Part shown: positions 8,911 through 18,408 of the stretch, one piece after another
Numbering within the stretch: the stretch's first letter is position 1
Layout: each line of letters begins with the position of its first letter
Assembly (NCBI RefSeq): GCF_049347105.1
Contig: NZ_CP186334.1
Span: 3,224,001-3,288,000 of the forward strand
Length of the DNA: 64,000 nt
Source of the DNA: Gaoshiqia hydrogeniformans
GTDB lineage: Bacteria; Bacteroidota; Bacteroidia; Bacteroidales; Prolixibacteraceae
Reading direction: 5' to 3'
Made by a program: the position numbers and the translations under genes
The notes under the pieces: generated by a model
Databases searched by the model: none
What the model was told of the DNA's origin: nothing
The model's input: the letters and a program-made list of their open reading frames with translations, nothing else

Positions 8911-9507
8911 TTAGTTGTTAAGGCGGAGCAATAAAGCCCGGAGGTAAAGGATGACATAGTTGATTAGCAGGAAAGCCAGCAGGCGGATGATCAGGTCGGT
9001 GGTGTTTGATTGAAGGAAGGAACGACTGTCGGAATAAAGCGCCAAAACAACGCCGGCATAAAACAGGAAAAACAGGACGTAAGTCAGAACGGGATTTTTT
9101 GTTCTACTGGTCAGGTAAACAGCGCTTCCCCAAACCAGGGAGAAAGCTCCGGACAGGAGAACGTTCTGAGTGTTTCCCCCGGCAAAACTTAAGATAGCGT
9201 ACATTACAGGGAAGATGGTGACCAGGGCCAAAATCCGGATCAGGCTCGATCTTAGCTTCCGGTTTTGTTCGGGGGTGTTTAAAACCGGGAACAATTTTGT
9301 TCCGGATGCTTCTGCCGGACGAAATTCAGGCCCTGCCAGGTCATACCGGCTGTTGATCAGGCCTCGTTCCAGGGCCAGTTCGGTAGCTGCTTCAATGGCC
9401 GCTTCCTGGTAATCTTTCGGATGTTTCAGGATGTCGAGCAACTGATCGTTGGTATAGTTTTCAAACCGGCGGCGTAAACTCTCTTTGTCGGGAAATTCCA
9501 TGTCCAT
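8911..9507 (-). CDS. uncharacterised four-helix membrane protein
   Basis: 198 residues. The first ~85 are soluble and acidic (DKESLRRRFENYTNDQLLDILKHPKDYQEAAIEAATELALERGL), looking like a small helical domain; then four hydrophobic helices at about 92-110, 117-133, 139-158 and 170-192. I do not recognise a characterised family. A TAATTTTG promoter -7 element on the minus strand at 9519-9526 lies just upstream of the start, and the divergent alcohol dehydrogenase gene begins 106 bases away. Confidence 0.72.
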   Translation of the reverse strand: MDMEFPDKESLRRRFENYTNDQLLDILKHPKDYQEAAIEAATELALERGLINSRYDLAGPEFRPAEASGTKLFPVLNTPEQNRKLRSSLIRILALVTIFPVMYAILSFAGGNTQNVLLSGAFSLVWGSAVYLTSRTKNPVLTYVLFFLFYAGVVLALYSDSRSFLQSNTTDLIIRLLAFLLINYVILYLRALLLRLNN

Positions 9508-9612
9508 TGTCTTTCTGGCAAAATTAAACCTTTAAATTTATTAACACAGCGGTTGGTTTTCATTTTGTAATTTTGTACGAGCACTGCGTTGACGAATCCA
9601 TAAAAAGACCAT

Positions 9613-10773
9613 ATGTACAATTTCACATTCCGGAATCCTGTAAAAATTTTGTTCGGAAAAGGACAAATTGCCCAAATTGGGCATGAACTACCTGCCAATG
9701 CGAAGATTATGCTGACATACGGCGGCGGGAGCATCTTTAAAAACGGCGTTTACGATCAGGTAAAGGCTGCGACTAAAGGCTCTAACATGGTTGAATTCGG
9801 AGGTATTGAGCCTAATCCGAAGTTTGAAACCCTGATGAAAGCCGTGGCTGTTTGCAAAGAAGAAAAAGTAGATTATCTGCTGTCGGTAGGCGGCGGATCG
9901 GTGCTGGACGGAACCAAATTTATCGCGGCAGCCGTGTTGTTCGAAGGAGACGACCCCTGGGATATCCTGGCCAAAAGCGATAGCTGCCCGGTAACCAGAG
10001 CGCTGCCCATTGGCGCGGTGCTTACCTTACCCGCTACCGGCTCGGAGATGAATGGAAACGCGGTGGTATCGAAAATCGAAACACAGGAGAAGCTGAGTTT
10101 TGGCTCGGCTGCCGTGATGCCGCAGTTCTCGGCGCTCGATCCGGAGGTGATCTTCTCGCTGCCTGCCAAACAGGTAGCCAACGGCGTGGTCGACGCCTTC
10201 ATCCACGTGATGGAACAATACCTGACCTTCCCGGTAAATTCGCCGATCCAGGATCGCTTCTCAGAAAGCATCCTGATCACCTTAATCGAAGAAGGCCCGA
10301 AAGTACTGGCCGACCGGAACGATTATGAAGCGGCAGCCAACTTCATGTGGAGCGCCACGATGGCCCTCAACGGACTGATTGCCGTTGGCGTACCGCAGGA
10401 TTGGGCCACGCATATGATCGGTCACGAGTTGACGGCCTACCACGGCATCGACCATGCCCAAACCCTGGCCATCGTATTTCCGGGGATACTGCATATCCGC
10501 CGGAAAGAAAAAGAAGCAAAAATACTTCAGTACGGCGAACGGGTCTGGGGCATTATTGCCGGAACCGTCGACGAACGCATCGACCGGACCATTCAGAAAA
10601 CAGTGGCGTTTTTCGAATCGGTAGGCATTCAAACCCGGCTTCCGGAATACGGAGTTTCTGTTGAAACCATTGAGAAAATTTCGGCCCGTTTTGCCAGGCG
10701 CGGTTTCCGGATCGGGGAGAAGGGAGATATCGGCCCTGCCGAAATTAAACTGATTTTGGAAAACCGCTTGTAA
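9613..10773 (+). CDS. iron-containing alcohol dehydrogenase (YqhD/BdhA type)
   Basis: 386 residues, the normal length. This family reduces aldehydes or oxidises alcohols with NAD(P)H and a divalent metal in the cytoplasm. The N-terminal FTFRNPVKILFGKGQI, the nucleotide loop SVGGGSVLDGTKFIA near residue 95 and the metal site GHELTAYHGIDHAQTLAIVFPG near 270-290 (with D and H ligands in VVDAFIHVMEQY near 195) are all present. Closest in style to NADPH-dependent butanol dehydrogenases. A TAATTTTG -7-like element at 9568-9575 lies 38 bases upstream; no clear -33 partner is visible. Confidence 0.93.
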   Translation: MYNFTFRNPVKILFGKGQIAQIGHELPANAKIMLTYGGGSIFKNGVYDQVKAATKGSNMVEFGGIEPNPKFETLMKAVAVCKEEKVDYLLSVGGGSVLDGTKFIAAAVLFEGDDPWDILAKSDSCPVTRALPIGAVLTLPATGSEMNGNAVVSKIETQEKLSFGSAAVMPQFSALDPEVIFSLPAKQVANGVVDAFIHVMEQYLTFPVNSPIQDRFSESILITLIEEGPKVLADRNDYEAAANFMWSATMALNGLIAVGVPQDWATHMIGHELTAYHGIDHAQTLAIVFPGILHIRRKEKEAKILQYGERVWGIIAGTVDERIDRTIQKTVAFFESVGIQTRLPEYGVSVETIEKISARFARRGFRIGEKGDIGPAEIKLILENRL

Positions 10774-10792
10774 GACCAACCGGCACTCCGGT

Positions 10793-10860
10793 GGCTGTCT
10801 GAAAAGTTATGACGAATCAACCGGGTGTTGAAAGCGTTTACTTTTCAGGCAGCCTTTTTT
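10793..10860 (+). terminator. hairpin terminator of the alcohol dehydrogenase gene
   Basis: Arms 10793-10807 and 10840-10854 are complementary over 15 bases with one mismatch and are followed by six T (10855-10860). The right arm lies inside the last codons of the converging minus-strand lipoprotein gene. Confidence 0.7.
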
Positions 10861-12064
10861 CTGTTACCGTGGTTTTGGTTGCTGCAACTTCTTTCACCCA
10901 GCTTGGTTGACTGGCGCCGTTTTCAAACACCTCAATGACCGAAGCGTTAGACCGGGAGCTTTCCTGGTAGTGTTCCAAGGCGATCGCGAGATCAAGCTCT
11001 CCGGTCCGGGTTGAGGTAAAAACCCGCGAGCTGTCCGAATCATTCCAGTCGGTGTACTCCCAGCCGGTATTTACCTGGCCGGTTTGGAGGAACCAGTTCC
11101 GGCCGCTTATTTTCACTTTCAAACTGGCGCCTTCGCGAAGAATGGCTTTCATCGAATGCGTTCCGGCCGGATATTCCCTACGGGTTTTATCCAATAGATT
11201 TAACCCATGTTTACCGTTTGCCGGGTAATTGAATAATCCTTCGAATTCGAACTCCGTATTCGCGATAAATTGATTGACGTATTTTTCAAAATCAGGCACT
11301 GTAATGTCCAATCCCAATGCCTGATACCTGTTTTCGAGGTTCCGGCGGATTTCGTCCGGTTTAATGGCGTTTGCATTCATTAAGAGGATGGTTCCGGCCG
11401 ACTGGCTGTTCAATACCCCGTCTTCCCGGATGTCGGTGCTGATGTTGGCCAGTAATTCAGACAAATTTGAAACCGGCAGATAGCCCTGCAAAATGACGGA
11501 GATGGCCAGCAGGATTGCATTGTCGTCTCCGGGCTTCGTAATGTCTAACAGCTCCGATTCCACGATGTCGTCTTTGCCGATTCCGAAAATGGCCAGGATT
11601 TCGCCCTGGGCTTGTTTCTTGGCGGCGGAAAAGTCGCTCCCGTTCGCGATCAGGTAATTTACGCGGGCTTTCTCCAGGTGTGATAACACGTTGACATTTA
11701 AACTGCTTTTTACATTCAAATCGGATAGCGCATACAAGGTGAGCTGTGCTTCCGAATTATCGTTTCTTACTTCATTAAAATAAAATCCGTCGGCTTTTAG
11801 CTCAACATACTGAGAAACCAATTCGATATTATTAATTTCAAATGTGCCTTTATTGTCGAGTATTTGCGACGAAAAACTTTTGCCGGTCGGCGCCAGTTCA
11901 CCGGTTAATTCAAAAATGGTGATCGATGTCCCGTTGTTAAACGGTCCCTTTTGGATGTATCCCTGTAGTTTGTCAAAAGAAAAGGTTTTATCCTGATCAT
12001 TTTCACAGGAGAATGCGATGAGAATGAGGAATAAAACAGGCAGTGATTTCAGAATCTGTTTCAT
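10838..12064 (-). CDS. uncharacterised lipoprotein
   Basis: 408 residues with a lipoprotein signal ending in an AFSC lipobox (MKQILKSLPVLFLILIAFSC). The first mature domain (GYIQKGPFNNGTSITIFELTGELAPTGKSFSSQILDNKGTFEI) is a beta-rich fold of the kind that starts with GxVxxGP and resembles carboxypeptidase-regulatory-like modules in other secreted proteins; a helical middle region follows (about 125-250) and a beta-rich C-terminus with aromatic residues. It is likely surface- or periplasm-exposed. I do not recognise a named family. It is a single minus-strand gene converging on the alcohol dehydrogenase. Confidence 0.78.
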   Translation of the reverse strand: MKQILKSLPVLFLILIAFSCENDQDKTFSFDKLQGYIQKGPFNNGTSITIFELTGELAPTGKSFSSQILDNKGTFEINNIELVSQYVELKADGFYFNEVRNDNSEAQLTLYALSDLNVKSSLNVNVLSHLEKARVNYLIANGSDFSAAKKQAQGEILAIFGIGKDDIVESELLDITKPGDDNAILLAISVILQGYLPVSNLSELLANISTDIREDGVLNSQSAGTILLMNANAIKPDEIRRNLENRYQALGLDITVPDFEKYVNQFIANTEFEFEGLFNYPANGKHGLNLLDKTRREYPAGTHSMKAILREGASLKVKISGRNWFLQTGQVNTGWEYTDWNDSDSSRVFTSTRTGELDLAIALEHYQESSRSNASVIEVFENGASQPSWVKEVAATKTTVTEKRLPEK

Positions 12065-12380
12065 GGTTTAACGGTTTGATAGTTAGTTTTTTTTTGTGAA
12101 CTGCGATCTCATGTTATCTTCGGAGAAGCGTATGTCGGCCAGCTTCTTTGCGTAGCCTAAATTACAAAACTTTACGTAATTATTCTTAATCAACTGGTTA
12201 TTTTATGGGTTCTGTTTAAGGTAATCCGAAATCTTTGCACAGGTCTCATTGATGATTTAATAGGTGTTAAATTGTATTTTAACAGCTGTAAAAATTTGTT
12301 TTCATACGTATTAAAATATTGAATAATAGGTGTTAAATTTACAACAATATTGTATTCTTTATCCTAAATATTATGATGCC
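12065..12380. other. intergenic region with a 15-bp direct repeat upstream of the HU-like gene
   Basis: No gene is visible. The stretch is AT-rich and holds two exact copies of AATAGGTGTTAAATT at 12259-12273 and 12325-12339, 66 bases apart (about six helical turns), the second 41 bases before the HU-like start. They could be operator sites; this is inference. Confidence 0.5.
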
Positions 12381-12779
12381 ATGACTGTTAAGTACCGATT
12401 GATTAAGCAGGCCACGCCGGGAGTAAAAGGCGGCGGGCAGTACAAATATTACGCCAGGGCCTGCGAACGGCAGAAAGTGACGCTCGATGAACTGGCCGAT
12501 ACAATTGTAAAACGATCGTCGCTGAGCCGGGGCGACATTGTTGCCACGCTGGTGGAGCTGATCGACCTGATTCCTGAATTATTGCTCGACAACCACACGG
12601 TTGAATTAGACAGGTTGGGGACGTTCAGCCTCAACCTGAAGAGTAAACCATCGGACGAGCCGCGCACCGACGGCTTTCGCCTGATTAAATCGGCCGATAT
12701 CAGTTTCAGGGCCGGTACGCGACTGAAACAGGCGGTTAGAAATCCGGATTACGAGAAGTCGAAAAAAAGCCCGTATTAA
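12381..12779 (+). CDS. HU-family DNA-binding protein (HU-HIG type)
   Basis: 132 residues from the Met chosen here (MTVKYRLIKQ). The fold of HU/IHF is recognisable: a helix region ARACERQKVTLDELADTIVKRSSLSRGDIVATLVELIDLIPELLLDNHTVELDRLGTFSLNLKSK, with the HU signature-like LGTFSL. Bacteroidota encode many such HU-like proteins, some acting as nucleoid proteins. The frame stays open for 17 codons further upstream, but those codons overlap the second direct repeat and do not look like coding for this family, so the internal ATG is preferred. Confidence 0.85.
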   Translation: MTVKYRLIKQATPGVKGGGQYKYYARACERQKVTLDELADTIVKRSSLSRGDIVATLVELIDLIPELLLDNHTVELDRLGTFSLNLKSKPSDEPRTDGFRLIKSADISFRAGTRLKQAVRNPDYEKSKKSPY

Positions 12780-12911
12780 GACGGCGCCGGACGAAGAAAA
12801 AAATGTTATTTGCCTGCCTGATTCCTGTTCGTGATATCGGAAAACCGAAGAACATCCTTATTTTTAGACCTCACAAATAACGAGGACTGATAAAACCGAA
12901 AAAGAAAAGAT

Positions 12912-14195
12912 ATGATCAAATTGAGTATGGCTCTGTTTTTCATCCTGGCAAGTTTGTTTGCTCAGACCCAGGATCTCAATTATGCAAGAAACGTGATTGA
13001 AAAGCTGTCGTCTCCGCAATTTAAAGGAAGGGGTTATGTTGGAAACGGCGACCGGCTAAGCGCGCAGTACATCGCCGGACAATACCGCGAACATGGTTTG
13101 TTGCCGCTTTCGGCGACTTCGTATTTTCAGGAGTTCAGCCTGTCGGCCAACACCCTGCCCAACCGGGTGTCGGTGAAAATAGACGGTGTTGAACTGCAAA
13201 TTGCCCGGGAGTTCCTGCTCGACCCGTCGAGCCCTTCGGTGAAGGGAAGTTATCCGGTTGTTAAAACTACGCGGGCCGAAATTGTGAACGAAGACCAAAT
13301 GAGGACGGTAGCTGCCGGAGCCCGGGGCGCCTTTCTTTTAATCGACAGCCGCCATAAAAAGGATGAAGATCCTGAATTGAGTAAAAAGATCGATGAAAAT
13401 ATACGCCAGTTAAAGCTGAGTTCACCCGAGGTGATGAAGGGCATTTTGGTATTAAGCGACGAGAAACTCACCTGGAGGGCATCCACTTCACAAAGTCTGA
13501 TCCCGGTAATCACCGTGAAAAAAGAACTCGATTTAAGCCGGGTAAGCCGGGTTGAAATTGTGGCCGACGCGCGGCTGATCGATGATTATAAGACCTCCAA
13601 TGTGGCGGGCTTTATTCGCGGAACTTCGCCTGCCGATTCGTGTATTGTGGCGTTGGCGCATTACGACCACCTGGGGATGATGGGCAAGAAGGTCTTTTTT
13701 CCGGGGGCCAACGACAATGCCAGCGGGGTGGCTATGCTGCTCAATATGGCCAAACACTATGCGGTAAACAAACCAAAATACAATATGGTATTTATTTGTC
13801 TTGCTGCCGAGGAAATGGGCATCCTGGGGGCAAAAGCTTTTGTTGAAAATCCGTTGATTGACCTGGCGAAGATAAAGTTCCTGGTGAACTTTGACCAGGC
13901 GGGGACCGGCGACGAGGGGATTAAGGTGGTAAACGGCACGGTTTTTCAAAAAGAATTCGACCGGCTGTGCTCCATCAACGATGAGCAAAAACTACTCCCG
14001 GCCGTTGAAATCCGCGGCGAGTCGTGCAACAGCGACCATTGTCCGTTTTACCAGAAAGGCGTGCCCGCATTTTTTATTTATACACTCGGCGGGAGCAAGG
14101 CGTACCACGATATTGACGATCGTTTGGAAGGCCTGTCGCTGGCCGGCTTCGAGGGCTATTTCCGACTGATGACTTCCTTCTTCGATTCGATTTAG
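12912..14195 (+). CDS. secreted M28-family zinc peptidase
   Basis: 427 residues with a signal peptide (MIKLSMALFFILASLFAQ). The di-zinc aminopeptidase domain is clear in the second half: HYDHLGMMG (His ligand) near 250, GANDNASGVAMLL (bridging Asp) near 264, CLAAEEMGILGAKAF (general-base Glu and Glu ligand) near 296, NFDQAG (Asp) near 327 and SDHCPFYQKGVPAFF (His) near 374. A PA-type insert region precedes it. M28 enzymes release N-terminal amino acids from peptides; here in the periplasm or outside. It converges with recN 13 bases later. Confidence 0.93.
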   Translation: MIKLSMALFFILASLFAQTQDLNYARNVIEKLSSPQFKGRGYVGNGDRLSAQYIAGQYREHGLLPLSATSYFQEFSLSANTLPNRVSVKIDGVELQIAREFLLDPSSPSVKGSYPVVKTTRAEIVNEDQMRTVAAGARGAFLLIDSRHKKDEDPELSKKIDENIRQLKLSSPEVMKGILVLSDEKLTWRASTSQSLIPVITVKKELDLSRVSRVEIVADARLIDDYKTSNVAGFIRGTSPADSCIVALAHYDHLGMMGKKVFFPGANDNASGVAMLLNMAKHYAVNKPKYNMVFICLAAEEMGILGAKAFVENPLIDLAKIKFLVNFDQAGTGDEGIKVVNGTVFQKEFDRLCSINDEQKLLPAVEIRGESCNSDHCPFYQKGVPAFFIYTLGGSKAYHDIDDRLEGLSLAGFEGYFRLMTSFFDSI

Positions 14196-14208
14196 TGCCC
14201 GTCCTGAG

Positions 14209-15861
14209 CTAATTCAGCAGCTCGCGGGCGGTTTCACGGGCGGTTTCCGAGGCATTTTCGCCGCCAAGCATCTGTGCCAATTCGTCAACGCGCTCACCGT
14301 CGGTTAAGCGGCGGATGGAGGTGTAGGTGCGGTTCTCTTTTTCGTATTTATACACCTTGAAATGATGCTGGCCTTTGCCGGCAATCTGCGGCAGGTGGGT
14401 AATGTTGATGATTTGCATGGTCGCGGCCATGTCCTTCAGGATCGTTCCCATTTTCACGGCCACTTCGCCTGATATGCCCGTGTCGATCTCGTCAAAAACG
14501 ATGGTGGGCAACGATTTGCTGTCGGTGATGAGGGTTTTCAGGGCGAGCATAACGCGCGATATTTCGCCACCCGACGCAATTTTCGAGATTTCCTGCGGCA
14601 GCGAACTTTTATTGGCCGAGAAGAGGAAACGTACCTCGTCCCGTCCGTTTGGCCCGGCTTCGTCCAACTCCTCAAACTGAAGCCCGAAGCTGGCATGAGG
14701 CATGCCCAGTTTTTGCAGTACGCCGGTTACCGTTCCGGTTACCTGGCCGTTTACCGAACGGCGCCGTTCGCTGAGCTGCAGGGCCAGTTCGTTCACCTGC
14801 TGTAAAAGCAGTCCGAATGCCTGCGAGGCGTTCTCAATTTCTTCGTCATATGAGGCAATTTGCCTGATCTTTTCATCCAGTTCCTGCTTTAGTTCAAGCA
14901 ATTCGGCAACGGTTCCGAGCCTGAATTTTTGCTGAAGGGAATAAATCAGGTCGAGGCGTTCGGCAATCAGCTGGATGCGATCGGGGTCGTGGGCCGTGCG
15001 TTCGGACACCGTGGCGCTTTCGTCGGCCAGGTCTTTCAGTTCGATGTAACACGATTCCAGCCGTTCTTTCATTTGTTTGGCCTCGGGCAGCAGGCTGGCC
15101 AGTTTGCTAACCTGATGGATCTGTTCTTTTAAACGGGTCAACATCCCGGCGTCGTCGCCTTCGAGTTCTGCGGCGAGTTGGCCAAAGGTGAGTTTAATTT
15201 CTTCGGCGTGTTCCAGGGTGCCTTGTTCCGCTTCCAGTTCTTCCTGTTCATTTTCCTTTAAACGGGCTTCGTCGAGCTGTTTGAGCTGAAACTCGTAATA
15301 ATCCATGTCGGCTTTGGCTTTTTCTGCATTTTCCTTCAGGCTGGCCAGCAGGTTTGCCTGTTTTTGCAACGCCTGGTACTGCCGGCTGTAATCAGCCAGC
15401 ATTGGCCCGTTGGCGGCTACCAGGTCAACCAGTTTCAGTTGGAAAGAGCGGTTTCCAAGCTCCAGGTTTTGATGCTGCGAGTGAATGTCGATTAGCTGGA
15501 GGGCCAGGTCCTGCAATACTTTTAAGTTGACCGGGGTATCGTTGATAAATGCCCGTGATTTGCCCGAGGGCGTGATTTCGCGGCGAAGAATGGTCAGGTG
15601 GTCGTAATCCAGTTCTTCCTGTTTGAAAAAAGCTTCGAGCTGGTAATCTTTGATGCAGAATGTACCTTCAACGGTGCATTTGCGGTCTTTATCCTGTAAA
15701 ACCGATAAATCGGCCCGTTGACCGAGGATCAGTCCAAGAGCGCCCAGGATGATGGATTTCCCGGCGCCGGTTTCACCGGTAATAATGTTAAAGCCCGGCT
15801 CGAAGGTAATGTTCAGCTCGTCAATCAGCGCGTAATTGGAGATATTTAACGATTGCAGCAC
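14209..15861 (-). CDS. recN: DNA repair protein RecN
   Basis: 550 residues, an SMC-like ATPase that acts at double-strand breaks. Start MLQSLNISNYALIDELNITFEPGFNIITGETGAGKS contains the Walker A loop (GETGAGKS, about residues 29-36); a long coiled coil spans roughly 155-370; the ABC signature SGGEISRVMLALK is near 455 and the Walker B IVFDEIDTGISG near 475. It is the last gene of a minus-strand run bamD-rpoZ-coaBC-porD-recN and starts 12 bases after porD ends. Confidence 0.97.
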   Translation of the reverse strand: MLQSLNISNYALIDELNITFEPGFNIITGETGAGKSIILGALGLILGQRADLSVLQDKDRKCTVEGTFCIKDYQLEAFFKQEELDYDHLTILRREITPSGKSRAFINDTPVNLKVLQDLALQLIDIHSQHQNLELGNRSFQLKLVDLVAANGPMLADYSRQYQALQKQANLLASLKENAEKAKADMDYYEFQLKQLDEARLKENEQEELEAEQGTLEHAEEIKLTFGQLAAELEGDDAGMLTRLKEQIHQVSKLASLLPEAKQMKERLESCYIELKDLADESATVSERTAHDPDRIQLIAERLDLIYSLQQKFRLGTVAELLELKQELDEKIRQIASYDEEIENASQAFGLLLQQVNELALQLSERRRSVNGQVTGTVTGVLQKLGMPHASFGLQFEELDEAGPNGRDEVRFLFSANKSSLPQEISKIASGGEISRVMLALKTLITDSKSLPTIVFDEIDTGISGEVAVKMGTILKDMAATMQIINITHLPQIAGKGQHHFKVYKYEKENRTYTSIRRLTDGERVDELAQMLGGENASETARETARELLN

Positions 15862-15873
15862 GTTGAATTCGGT

Positions 15874-16797
15874 TTATTGATTTTCTAAATTAAAAGTGTT
15901 GTCCTTCCTGATTTTTTCATATTTAGACCCGTTTGACGGATCAACCTCATTTAAAATAGATAACACGCGGTTTTTCTCGTCGGGGTAGGAGCCTGAAAAA
16001 ACATTGACCATTTCATCCGATTTCGCGTCGAAAAACACTTGCAGGATATACAGGGAAGGACGGGTGCGAAATACCCGTTGAACTAATTTTAGTGACTCGG
16101 CCATTTCCATCCGACCTTCTTCCACACGTTCGCTCATCAGGTCGAGCCCCAGGCGGTGGTAGCGGTAGGTACACTGGCGGAAAGGGGCATACGAGCGGTT
16201 CAGCAGGTTTTCGACCAGCCAGTACCGGTTGCGTTCGCTCTCGAAGGCTTTCCAGCCCGGTTCGCGGGCGTTTTGCGAATTGTTGACAATTTGCTGGGCT
16301 TTCTGGAAATATTCGGTTCCGCCATCGGGCGAAAAGGAGTCATAATCCATACCCAGGATGATGTAGGCGTAAAATGCCATCAAGTTTGTCAGGTTGTCGC
16401 GGTTCGATGTTTCGTTAAACTCCATCGTCTGGTATTGGGCGTAACGGGCCTGAAAATCTTTGTCCTTGATGTTTAATAAAGTGGATTCGTACGAAGAATT
16501 AAAGACCGGTCTTCTGACCTGAACGGTCATGCTCCCTTTAAATTCGTCGGAGGAGATTTGTTCGTCCAATTGAATGAAGATGTTGCATTCAATTCGTTCG
16601 TCCATGGTGTATACATGGTCGGTCCATTTCCGGTTGTTCATAAATTCGTACAGGTCGGCCTGCATGGTTCGAAAAATATTTCGGTTGGCGCCCTGCAGTT
16701 TTGTGGCCGAGATGCTGACATTGCAGCGAAGTTCTTGCGCCAACAGGCCTGATGCAAGGCTCAGAACAACAATTAATATGCAACTTAACTTCTTCAT
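15874..16797 (-). CDS. porD: PorD (DUF4835), type IX secretion-associated protein
   Basis: 307 residues with a signal peptide cut after LLAQ. The protein opens QELRCNVSISATKLQGANRNIF and contains TMQADLYEFMNNRKWTDHVY and the LMAFYAYIILGMDYDSFSPDGG motif, all hallmarks of the DUF4835/PorD family. PorD is one of the por genes needed for type IX secretion in Porphyromonas gingivalis; its biochemical role is unclear. The neighbourhood with coaBC and recN is the usual one in Bacteroidota as I recall it. It lies 47 bases after coaBC. Confidence 0.93.
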   Translation of the reverse strand: MKKLSCILIVVLSLASGLLAQELRCNVSISATKLQGANRNIFRTMQADLYEFMNNRKWTDHVYTMDERIECNIFIQLDEQISSDEFKGSMTVQVRRPVFNSSYESTLLNIKDKDFQARYAQYQTMEFNETSNRDNLTNLMAFYAYIILGMDYDSFSPDGGTEYFQKAQQIVNNSQNAREPGWKAFESERNRYWLVENLLNRSYAPFRQCTYRYHRLGLDLMSERVEEGRMEMAESLKLVQRVFRTRPSLYILQVFFDAKSDEMVNVFSGSYPDEKNRVLSILNEVDPSNGSKYEKIRKDNTFNLENQ

Positions 16798-16844
16798 AGG
16801 ATGGTGCTGCCGGTGAAGTAAAAATAATGAATTATTCGGAAGTC

Positions 16845-18053
16845 TTAACGATTCTCCAGTTCTTCTGCAATTTTGCAGACGATATCGCGGGCGACTTCCG
16901 CTTTCATTTTTAACTCAAAAACCTGAGCTTTATTGTTTTTCGACAGGATGGTTATTTTATTGGTATCCACGCCAAAACCAGCCCCCTGGTCTTGTAACGA
17001 ATTAAGAACAATGAAGTCGAGGTTCTTTCTCGTCAGTTTACTCGTGGCGTTGGCTTGTTCATCCTGTGTTTCAAGGGCAAAGCCAATTAGCAGTTGCTTT
17101 TGGGTTTTCAGTTTCCCGAGCGTGGCGGCAATGTCGTCGGTGGCTTCCAGTTCGATTGTCATTTCGGCCTCCGTTCGTTTTATTTTCTGACCGGCCTGTT
17201 GTTTCGGGCGGTAATCGGCAACGGCGGCGCACATAATGGCTCCGTCAACCCCGGGAAATACCCGGAGGCAGGCTTCTTTCATCTCAAGGGCCGACTCCAC
17301 ATCTACCCGCGAAATATTCGGATGAAGGGTTTTGACCGACACAGGTCCGCTGATCAGGCTGACTTTGGCTCCCTGGCTGGCCAGTTCTTCGGCCAGGGCA
17401 AAACCCATCTTTCCGGACGAATAGTTGCCGATAAAACGCACCGGGTCTATTTTTTCGTAGGTTGGGCCGGCGGTGACCAGGAAATGTTTATTCAGAAGTT
17501 TTTTTTTTGAGTTGAAGAAACGGACGACTTCTTCAACGATTTGTTCCGGTTCCTGCATCCGGCCTTTGCCGTGCAGGCCGCTGGCCAGTTCTCCTTCGCC
17601 GGGCTCAAGGATGATGTTGCCGAACGAACGGAGCGTTTCCAGGTTTTTCAGATTAGCCGGGTGACGAAACATGTCCAGGTCCATCGCGGGGGCAATCATC
17701 ACCTGCGACTTGGCCGACAGGTAGGTGGTTACCAGTAGGTTATCGGCGATGCCGGTCGCCATTTTGCCCAGTGTAGCGGCAGTGGCCGGGGCAATCAATA
17801 CCAGGTCGGCCCATTGGCCCATATCCACATGCGAATGCCAGGTCCCGTCGTTGGCTGCGAAAAATTCGGAGGCAACCGGCCGGTTGGACAAGGCGCTCAT
17901 GGTGACAGGCGTGATAAATTCTTTGGCAGCCGGTGTCATGACCACCTGAACTTCGGCGCCCTCTTTCACCAGTAACCTTAAAAGATAAGCTGCCTTGTAG
18001 GCAGCTATACTTCCGGTCACACCCAAAATGATATGTTTTCCGTTAAGCCTCAT
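16845..18053 (-). CDS. coaBC: bifunctional phosphopantothenoylcysteine decarboxylase / phosphopantothenate-cysteine ligase
   Basis: 402 residues, two consecutive steps of coenzyme A synthesis in one chain. The CoaC flavoprotein half (1-~180) starts LNGKHIILGVTGSIAAYKAAYL and contains HSHVDMGQWADL with the active-site His and the APAMDLDMF loop. The CoaB half (~190-402) begins FLVTAGPTYEKIDPVRFIGNYSSGKMG, with the NYSSGKMG nucleotide motif and AAVADYRPK followed by the KIKR lysine. It sits 9 bases behind rpoZ in the minus-strand operon. Confidence 0.97.
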   Translation of the reverse strand: MRLNGKHIILGVTGSIAAYKAAYLLRLLVKEGAEVQVVMTPAAKEFITPVTMSALSNRPVASEFFAANDGTWHSHVDMGQWADLVLIAPATAATLGKMATGIADNLLVTTYLSAKSQVMIAPAMDLDMFRHPANLKNLETLRSFGNIILEPGEGELASGLHGKGRMQEPEQIVEEVVRFFNSKKKLLNKHFLVTAGPTYEKIDPVRFIGNYSSGKMGFALAEELASQGAKVSLISGPVSVKTLHPNISRVDVESALEMKEACLRVFPGVDGAIMCAAVADYRPKQQAGQKIKRTEAEMTIELEATDDIAATLGKLKTQKQLLIGFALETQDEQANATSKLTRKNLDFIVLNSLQDQGAGFGVDTNKITILSKNNKAQVFELKMKAEVARDIVCKIAEELENR

Positions 18054-18062
18054 AAAGGCCCA

Positions 18063-18401
18063 TTATACTAATCCTTTGCGGTTTTCTTTGGCAGGATTAC
18101 GATGATAAATCTGTTTTTTGTTGAATTCCTCGTAAGCGATCAGGGTTGGTTTTGGCAACCGTTCGTAATATTTCGAAATTTCGATCTGCTCACGGTTTTC
18201 AAACACTTCTTCCAGATTATCCGAGTAAGAAGCAAATTCCTGTAGCTTTTGGCTCAGTTCTTCCTTCATTTCCGAAGCAATCTGATTTGAACGTTTGGCC
18301 AGGATCATTACCGTTTCGTAAATATTTCCGGTTTGCTCTTCCATGTCGGACAGGTCTCTGGGGACGGTGGTACCTTCTGCTTTGATCTTTTTAAAATCCA
18401 T
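18063..18401 (-). CDS. rpoZ: RNA polymerase omega subunit, Bacteroidota type
   Basis: 112 residues. The core NIYETVMILAKRSNQIASEMKEEL corresponds to the Rpb6/omega helix motif (A-x2-A-x-R-x2-I), and the C-terminal extension PKPTLIAYEEFNKKQIYHRNP is typical of Bacteroidota omega, which is often poorly annotated. It stabilises assembly of the beta' subunit. It lies 7 bases after the bamD stop and 9 bases before coaBC, a context I recall as conserved in this phylum. Confidence 0.9.
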   Translation of the reverse strand: MDFKKIKAEGTTVPRDLSDMEEQTGNIYETVMILAKRSNQIASEMKEELSQKLQEFASYSDNLEEVFENREQIEISKYYERLPKPTLIAYEEFNKKQIYHRNPAKENRKGLV

Positions 18402-18408
18402 ATATCAA

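Noticed and set aside
10282..10779. Minus-strand frame opposite the alcohol dehydrogenase
   Set aside because: Fully antisense to a clear enzyme gene; shadow of its codon pattern.
12259..12339. Direct repeats considered as a CRISPR fragment
   Set aside because: Only two 15-base copies, spacing unlike CRISPR spacers, no cas genes.
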